From a virus: a stretch of 44,298 bases of DNA. Every line of letters begins with the position of its first letter. Positions within the stretch are counted from its first letter, which is position 1. The position numbers and the translations under genes were made by a program. The notes below the pieces were generated by a model, which had not been told where the DNA came from, did no database searches, and saw only the letters and a program-made list of their open reading frames with translations. The stretch covers positions 1 to 44,298 of IMG/VR virus record IMGVR_UViG_3300010379_000012, one strand, 5' to 3'. Of the stretch, positions 39,369 to 44,298 are shown piece after piece.

Positions 39369-40528
39369 CAGCGGGAATCAGCGTCGGAGGAAGTCTCCTC
39401 GGGGGACTGTTCGGGTCGAAGGGAGCGAAAGCCGCGGGCCAGACGCTTTCGAACGCCGGCAAGGCGACGTCGACGGCCATGAACACGGCGACCAACGACG
39501 CCACCGCGGGCGTGGATGCAGCGACTACGAGCGGCCAGACGGGGATCGCCAACGCGACTAGCGGCGCGCAGGCGACCGTGGGTAATGCGGTTACCGGCGC
39601 TAACCAGGTCTTAGGCAGCACGCTCAACAACGAAACCGGCAATCTCAATCCCTACCTCGCGGCGGGTACACAGGGTCTCTCGCAGATGATGGCGGCCACG
39701 GCGCCGGGCGGCTCGCTCTCGACCACTTTCACCGCACCCACCGCGGCCGAGGTCGCGGCCACGCCCGGCAATCAGTTCATGATGCAGCAGGGCCAGCAGG
39801 CCCTGGAGCGATCGGCCGCGGCCAGCGGCAGCTCCCAAGGCATGGGGACGGACAAAGCGTTGCTGCAATACGCGCAAGGGATGGCGTCGACGCAGTATCA
39901 GAACGCCTACAACAATGCGCTGACTGCCTACAACACCAACCGCAACTCGACGCTGCAGAATCTCTCCACGCTCATGAACACGGGCGAGTTCGGCACCAAC
40001 GCCTACAACCAGACCCAGCAAAACTACGGCAACACGGTTTCCTCCAACACCATGATGGGGGGCACCACGCAGGGCGGCTACCAGATGACCGGCGGCCTAA
40101 ATTCGGCGCAACTGGGCCTACAGGGAGCCAGCACCGCCGGCGCGCAGGAACTGCAGGGGACGCAGGCGGCCAATAACTTCTACATGCAGGGAGCGGAAGG
40201 TCTGGCGGGTGGCCAGGCGGGCGCGGCCAACGCCTGGGGTACCGCCGTCAACGGCGCGGCGGGCGGTTTGGCGGGGTATATGAACCCGATGGGTATGAGC
40301 CCGGGCATGACTGGCACCAGCGGCATGAACTACCTTTCTCAGGTGCCTTACGCCAACTCGGGAACCTATGGGCTTGACCCGACGCTCATGGGTAGCGGCC
40401 CCATGGCGCCGCAGATGAGCACGATGATGACACCCATGTCTCCCTATGGCATCGGCCCGAGTACCGCGAGCGGTATGCCGAGCTGGATGTTGCCCAACAA
40501 CGTGCAGTATCTGCCGGCCACCGCTTAA
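39359..40528 (+). CDS. DNA-ejection protein, P22 gp7-like
   Basis: A 389-residue glycine/alanine/glutamine-rich protein. The N-terminus is hydrophobic and glycine-rich (AAGISVGGSLLGGLFGSKGA), as in many ejection proteins. The middle contains the family's typical PGNQFMMQQGQQALERSAAA, SGSSQGMGTDKALLQYAQGM and ASTQYQNAYNNALTAYN. Ejection proteins are carried in the head or tail and form a conduit for DNA across the cell envelope. The C-terminal half is low-complexity with M, G and P. It starts inside the GNAT gene, so it is coupled. Confidence 0.82.
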   Translation: MPVAAGISVGGSLLGGLFGSKGAKAAGQTLSNAGKATSTAMNTATNDATAGVDAATTSGQTGIANATSGAQATVGNAVTGANQVLGSTLNNETGNLNPYLAAGTQGLSQMMAATAPGGSLSTTFTAPTAAEVAATPGNQFMMQQGQQALERSAAASGSSQGMGTDKALLQYAQGMASTQYQNAYNNALTAYNTNRNSTLQNLSTLMNTGEFGTNAYNQTQQNYGNTVSSNTMMGGTTQGGYQMTGGLNSAQLGLQGASTAGAQELQGTQAANNFYMQGAEGLAGGQAGAANAWGTAVNGAAGGLAGYMNPMGMSPGMTGTSGMNYLSQVPYANSGTYGLDPTLMGSGPMAPQMSTMMTPMSPYGIGPSTASGMPSWMLPNNVQYLPATA

Positions 40529-40552
40529 ACCATCCCGACAAAGGAAAAGATT

Positions 40553-42610
40553 ATGGCATCCCCCGGAGCAATCCCGTTCGGCGCAGTGGTCCAAGATCCC
40601 ATGCGCCTCCAGGTCGAAGGCGCGTCGCTCGGCCAGATGATGCAGCAGCGGCAACTGCAGCAGCAGCAGATGCAGCTTATGCAGCAGCAGACGCAAGGCG
40701 AGCAGATCCAGAATGAGCAGGCGCAGATGAAAGTCATGCAGCAGAAGCTGCTGATGAAGGCGTATCAGGACACCACCGATGAGTTGGCTGCACGCGGTAC
40801 AGCCGCTCCGGCCGCATCGCCCGCTGCCGCGCCTGCGGCTACGGCAGTAACGCCGCCAGCCACCGCTGCTCCAACGGGCCAGGGGTACCTGCCGGTGGGA
40901 GAAGGCTACATGCCCCTGGCTCCCTCTCTCTCTTCCGCCATGGGAGGGCCGCCGGATCTACCCGCCAACCCGCCGTCTACGCCGGCCGCCGCAGCTTCGG
41001 CCCCCGCGCCGCAGGCTGCCCCTCCTCCAGCAGCTTCCCCGCAGACCGCGCCGGATTTCCACGAAGGCCTGATCCGCAATCTCTACAAGAACGGTCTGGG
41101 GTTCATGGTGCCCGGCGTGGATAAACAGTTCTCGGATATGGCGATCGCACACGCCAAGGTTCTCTCCGATCAGGCCGCAGCTCACCAGAGTATGGCCGAC
41201 CAGGCCACCGGCCTGCTGCAGGGCGCGGCATCGCTCCCCATCGAGGACCGCGACGCGCAATACCAACGCATACGGCCGCAACTGGCAGCCATCGAGCAGA
41301 GGATGGGAGCCGACACGAGCCAACTTCCGCAGCATTGGGACGCCACCACGGACGGCACTATCCAGTCTTTGATGGCCCAGGCGTACAAGGCCTCGGATTG
41401 GACTAATCACGTCCATCAGGCCGCGGAAACCGCGCGCCTGGCGCAGGAGGGAATCGTCAACAACGCACCCAAAGCCGCCGAATACCTGCAAAAGGAAATG
41501 GCTTCGATCAGTACCCCGCAGCAGTACACCGAACTCCGCAACCGCATTTCGACCTATGCCGCGGCCGAGCAGCGCGCCAACCCGAACGGAACGAGTTACT
41601 GGCAGACGGCGCTCGACGCTTATCCCGAGCAATGGAACACCGGACTGGCACAGCAGGCCACGTTGGCCTCGATGCCGGCACAGGACCGTGTTACCGCTCT
41701 TCAGAAACATCTGGAATTGACCACCCAGCGGTTGTCGGCGGCGGCAGGCCTCGGTCCGCAGTCGTATGCCACCGAACTGGCACAAACCGATCCCACCGAA
41801 GCGCCGCTGTTTCCAAAAACGGCCGGCGCCAGCAACATGAAGCAGATCCGCGATATCGGGCTGACGGCAGCCCAGGCCACTATGGCCGACTTCCGCGGAC
41901 AAGAGATTGGGATCCAGGACCAGAAAATTCAGCTCATGCGGGACAGGCTGGACTTCATGGACGCCCATAACGCGCAGGCCCACAAAGACGTGCTCTCGGC
42001 CGCGCAGAACAAAGTCTGGGCCGACGTCTCCGCCGTGATGCAGGGTCAGGGCAAGACACCCGCGCCGGCCGATGCCATCGCCTACCTGCGGGATCCCCAG
42101 CGCTGGGCCGACAATCCGGACGTCGACAACAACCGCAGCGAGTTGATCGCGGCTTTCCAGAAGAGCAATGCGGCAGACCTGAGCGCGGCCGGAAGCGCGG
42201 CCCGTACCGCCAGAGCGCAAAGTGGGGGCGGATCTGCCCTAGCCAAGCTGCAATGGATGAAGGATCATCCCGGCCAGCCAATCCCGGCGGCACTTCCCCC
42301 GGCTTCCTCTGCCGCCGCGCCATCGACGCCACCGCCTACGGCCGCCCTAACCTCTCCTCCCGCCGGGCCACGCGCGCAACCTCCGGCCGCGCTGCCCCCG
42401 CCCACTGCCAGATCGCCCCTGCCGCAGCCCCTCCAGCCACCTACTGCGGGCCCGGGGCCGCCCGCTGCTTCGCCCGCGCAACAGGCGCCCCCGAACAAAG
42501 CGCCTCAGCAGAAAGTCCGCGTCACCATCGACGGCAAGCCCTGGGATTTCCCCAACCAGGCGGCCGTAGATCAATTCATCCAAGACCATCCCGAGTACCA
42601 GCGGAAATAG
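40553..42610 (+). CDS. DNA-ejection protein, P22 gp20-like position
   Basis: A 685-residue protein with CAAAGGAAAAG upstream of its ATG. The N-terminus is methionine/glutamine-rich and helical (LGQMMQQRQLQQQQMQLMQQ), followed by a Pro/Ala linker, a long helical body (FSDMAIAHAKVLSDQAAAHQ, AAEYLQKEMASISTPQQYTE, LGLTAAQATM-type repeats) and another long proline-rich tail. The end KPWDFPNQAAVDQFIQDHPE looks like a small C-terminal motif found in several phage virion proteins. By order it corresponds to the second of three ejection proteins in P22-like phages. Sequence identity to P22 itself is probably low. Confidence 0.72.
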   Translation: MASPGAIPFGAVVQDPMRLQVEGASLGQMMQQRQLQQQQMQLMQQQTQGEQIQNEQAQMKVMQQKLLMKAYQDTTDELAARGTAAPAASPAAAPAATAVTPPATAAPTGQGYLPVGEGYMPLAPSLSSAMGGPPDLPANPPSTPAAAASAPAPQAAPPPAASPQTAPDFHEGLIRNLYKNGLGFMVPGVDKQFSDMAIAHAKVLSDQAAAHQSMADQATGLLQGAASLPIEDRDAQYQRIRPQLAAIEQRMGADTSQLPQHWDATTDGTIQSLMAQAYKASDWTNHVHQAAETARLAQEGIVNNAPKAAEYLQKEMASISTPQQYTELRNRISTYAAAEQRANPNGTSYWQTALDAYPEQWNTGLAQQATLASMPAQDRVTALQKHLELTTQRLSAAAGLGPQSYATELAQTDPTEAPLFPKTAGASNMKQIRDIGLTAAQATMADFRGQEIGIQDQKIQLMRDRLDFMDAHNAQAHKDVLSAAQNKVWADVSAVMQGQGKTPAPADAIAYLRDPQRWADNPDVDNNRSELIAAFQKSNAADLSAAGSAARTARAQSGGGSALAKLQWMKDHPGQPIPAALPPASSAAAPSTPPPTAALTSPPAGPRAQPPAALPPPTARSPLPQPLQPPTAGPGPPAASPAQQAPPNKAPQQKVRVTIDGKPWDFPNQAAVDQFIQDHPEYQRK

Positions 42611-42616
42611 GAAACC

Positions 42617-44298
42617 TTGCCCATCCCTGACGATCTGGCGCAGTACGGCGCGACGCCGGCGAGCGATTCGCCTCCGCCCGCACCCGCTGCCCAGATCGAT
42701 TTTTCTAAGTACGGAGCTGTCCCCGCGTCGAACGCCCCCGCCCAAGCTGCGCCCGCGCCCATCGACTTCGGTAAATACGGTGCTGTGCCAGCGTCCGGGG
42801 CCCCCGCAGCCCAGGCTGCGGCACCCATCGATTTCAGCAAATATGGCGCGACGCCGGCCAGCGCTGCTGCTCCGGCTTCCTCGCGCCAAGCGCGTCCTTC
42901 CGCGCAACACTCGCTCGCCCTCGATCTGGGCGACGAACTCTCCTCCTTCCCTCCGGTTTCCCGCCAACCCGCTCCTGGAAGAGCTGTCCCCGCGTCGAAC
43001 GCCCCCGCCGAAGCTGCGCCCGCGCCCATCGACTTCGGTAAATACGGTGCTGTGCCAGCGTCCGGGGCCCCCGCAGCCCAGGCTGCGGCACCCATCGATT
43101 TCGGCAAATACGGCGCGACGCCGGCCAGCGCTGGCCCCTCAGCGCCTCCTTCTACACCGCAACTGCGGCCTTCCGCACAAGACTCGCTCGTTCCTGGTGG
43201 CCTCGACTGGGCTCGCGTCGGCCACGGCATGAATCCCGGGGCTTACCCGACCGCCCGCGACTACATCATGGACGCGCTCGACGATCCTAACCACCCGGAA
43301 CACGCGCGGGCCATCCGAGAAATTCAGAACAACCCGCAGATCCCTAAACTGCTGGGCTTCCAGGTAACGCCATCTGCCGCGCGCCGGTACGGCATTGTGC
43401 CCACCGACGCCGCCGGCAATCCCCTTGCGTTCGCCAGCACGCCGCAGACACCCCCGCAGATCTCGCCCGACCAGCCAGCCGCCTTCGTCACCCTCAACCG
43501 TGTGGACCAGCAGGGCAACCGCGTGCCGATGGAAGCGACCCCGGGCTATCAGGCGGCGCAGAACTACGTGGAGAGCGCGACGCCGCTCAATGTAAGCCGA
43601 CACCCGGGCGCCATCGGCCCCACTCAGGGTTCGCAGCGGGCGCAGGACTACCTCAACGGAGTGGCTGAAGCGGTGTACAAGCCAGACCCGAACGCTGTGG
43701 CGCGGAGCCTGGATTTCTTGGTTGGGCCGTTCGCCGTGTATCGGGGTGCCGCGCAAGAGGCTGCCCAACTGGCGACGCCCGAAAATGCCGCCATCGTACT
43801 GGCCACTGCGGGCATCGGCGAAATGGGTGTCGCCGGTCAGGCTATCCAGCGCGGCGTCATGGCGCTCTTCTCCGGAGACGCAGCTTACGGCGCGGCCAAA
43901 CAAGGGGGTGCCGCATACCAGGCCTTTGCCGGTGGTGACTGGGATAGCGGATTCGAACACCTGGGGCTTGGAGGCACGCAAGCGTTACTGGGAGCGCTGG
44001 CCGCGCGGGCCGCGTTCCGCGGTGCGTGGGACGCTTACCGGACCTTCACCAAGGCCCAGCAGGCGGACACCGCGCTCGCCGGCGGCGGTGCCCAGCCCGC
44101 GCCGGGTGCCCCCCCCGAACCAGGCGCGCCGCCGACACCACAAGGAGAAATTCACCCGCCTGAGCCAGAAACCGTCCTGCAAACGCACCCATTAGTGGAC
44201 GAACGCACCGGCCAAATTACTCTCGTCCAGACCAAGACCGGCCAAATCGATCCGCATCAGGCTGCGGCGCTGCTCGACCAGATCATCGATGAGCACGA
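42617..44298 (+). CDS. DNA-ejection / internal virion protein, 3' cut by window
   Basis: TTG start at 42617, 6 bases after the previous stop, preceded by TAGGAAAC. The frame stays open for about 560 codons to the window edge. The N-terminal ~170 residues contain six copies of a DF[GS]KYGA[TV]PAS-type motif separated by Ala/Pro linkers, partly from a 153-base DNA duplication. Then come a probable globular part (RVGHGMNPGAYPTARDYIMD, ALDDPNHPEHARAIREIQNN) and a glycine/alanine-rich helical region (VLATAGIGEMGVAGQAIQRG) that could be membrane-active. A role as the third ejection protein (gp16-like place) is inferred from position and composition. Confidence 0.7.
   Translation, partial: MPIPDDLAQYGATPASDSPPPAPAAQIDFSKYGAVPASNAPAQAAPAPIDFGKYGAVPASGAPAAQAAAPIDFSKYGATPASAAAPASSRQARPSAQHSLALDLGDELSSFPPVSRQPAPGRAVPASNAPAEAAPAPIDFGKYGAVPASGAPAAQAAAPIDFGKYGATPASAGPSAPPSTPQLRPSAQDSLVPGGLDWARVGHGMNPGAYPTARDYIMDALDDPNHPEHARAIREIQNNPQIPKLLGFQVTPSAARRYGIVPTDAAGNPLAFASTPQTPPQISPDQPAAFVTLNRVDQQGNRVPMEATPGYQAAQNYVESATPLNVSRHPGAIGPTQGSQRAQDYLNGVAEAVYKPDPNAVARSLDFLVGPFAVYRGAAQEAAQLATPENAAIVLATAGIGEMGVAGQAIQRGVMALFSGDAAYGAAKQGGAAYQAFAGGDWDSGFEHLGLGGTQALLGALAARAAFRGAWDAYRTFTKAQQADTALAGGGAQPAPGAPPEPGAPPTPQGEIHPPEPETVLQTHPLVDERTGQITLVQTKTGQIDPHQAAALLDQIIDEH
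42714..43133 (+). repeat. 153-base direct repeat within the last gene
   Basis: Bases 42714-42866 and 42981-43133 match at about 150 of 153 positions, offset by 267 bases (89 codons), so the frame is kept. Each copy encodes two KYGA-type motifs with linkers. The near identity indicates a recent duplication or ongoing gene conversion. Confidence 0.85.

Larger units (their letters stand above)
1..44298 (+). mobile_element. Temperate P22-like phage or prophage, partial
   Basis: The window carries an integrase end, a minus-strand regulatory block and a long plus-strand virion module. The module holds small and large terminase, P22-type portal, scaffold, coat, gp4-like adaptors, gp10-like hub, tail fibres and ejection proteins. 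This gene content and order match short-tailed P22-like phages. Neither attachment site is visible, and both edges cut through phage genes, so whether this is an integrated prophage or a free temperate genome cannot be decided. Replication and lysis genes were not recognised. Confidence 0.85.

Overview
The window is a GC-rich stretch of a temperate phage or integrated prophage with a P22-like (short-tailed, podovirus-type) virion module. The call rests on the ordered set of terminase small and large subunits, a P22-type portal, a scaffold, a P22-type coat protein, gp4-like head-tail adaptors, a gp10-like tail hub, tail fibres and several DNA-ejection proteins, with the end of a tyrosine integrase at the left edge. 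The host is probably an Acidobacteriota bacterium (Solibacter/Bryobacter type). This is an inference from base composition, a zinc-ribbon plus LuxR-type regulator, dispersed GC hairpins and host-like exported proteins, and I could not test it.

Layout. (1) 1-272: C-terminal end of the integrase, then about 600 bases without a convincing gene but with an inverted repeat and a terminator-like hairpin. (2) 2117-874, minus strand: three small genes (zinc ribbon + LuxR-type HTH; a 62-residue unknown; a double-HTH protein), probably the lysogeny/regulatory side. A good sigma70-type promoter at 2269-2296 fires the other way. (3) 2349-4714: early-type genes, three unknown and one beta-class DNA methyltransferase. 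No replication genes are visible. (4) 4727-10437: mixed accessory block with an exported cohesin-like protein, a coiled-coil/membrane protein, a serine recombinase, a glycosyltransferase-like protein, the small terminase and many small unknown genes. (5) 10441-16920: large terminase, a set of small unknown genes and the portal. (6) 16917-23497: a block of four genes whose products all begin with Sec-type signal peptides, lying between portal and scaffold; it includes a beta-helix protein and a 1157-residue multidomain protein. (7) 23582-27594: scaffold, an HNH endonuclease gene wedged before the coat gene, the coat, another signal-peptide protein and a clear terminator. (8) 27611-37291: adaptors in three tandem diverged copies, tail hub, a large tail fibre and a glycine-rich adhesin-like protein. 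(9) 37292-44298: a short interval with a 15-base tandem repeat and a possible minus-strand zinc-ribbon gene, then small virion genes, two GNAT-like genes and three ejection-protein genes. The last runs off the window.

Nearly all genes from 2349 rightward are on the plus strand with ATGA/GTGA overlaps or very short gaps, so they look like long cotranscribed units. No lysis genes (endolysin, spanins) were recognised; they may lie to the right.

The most unusual aspect is that a capsid-assembly operon contains at least six open reading frames with N-terminal export signals, four of them consecutive. This suggests a phage-encoded exported protein set made together with the virion.
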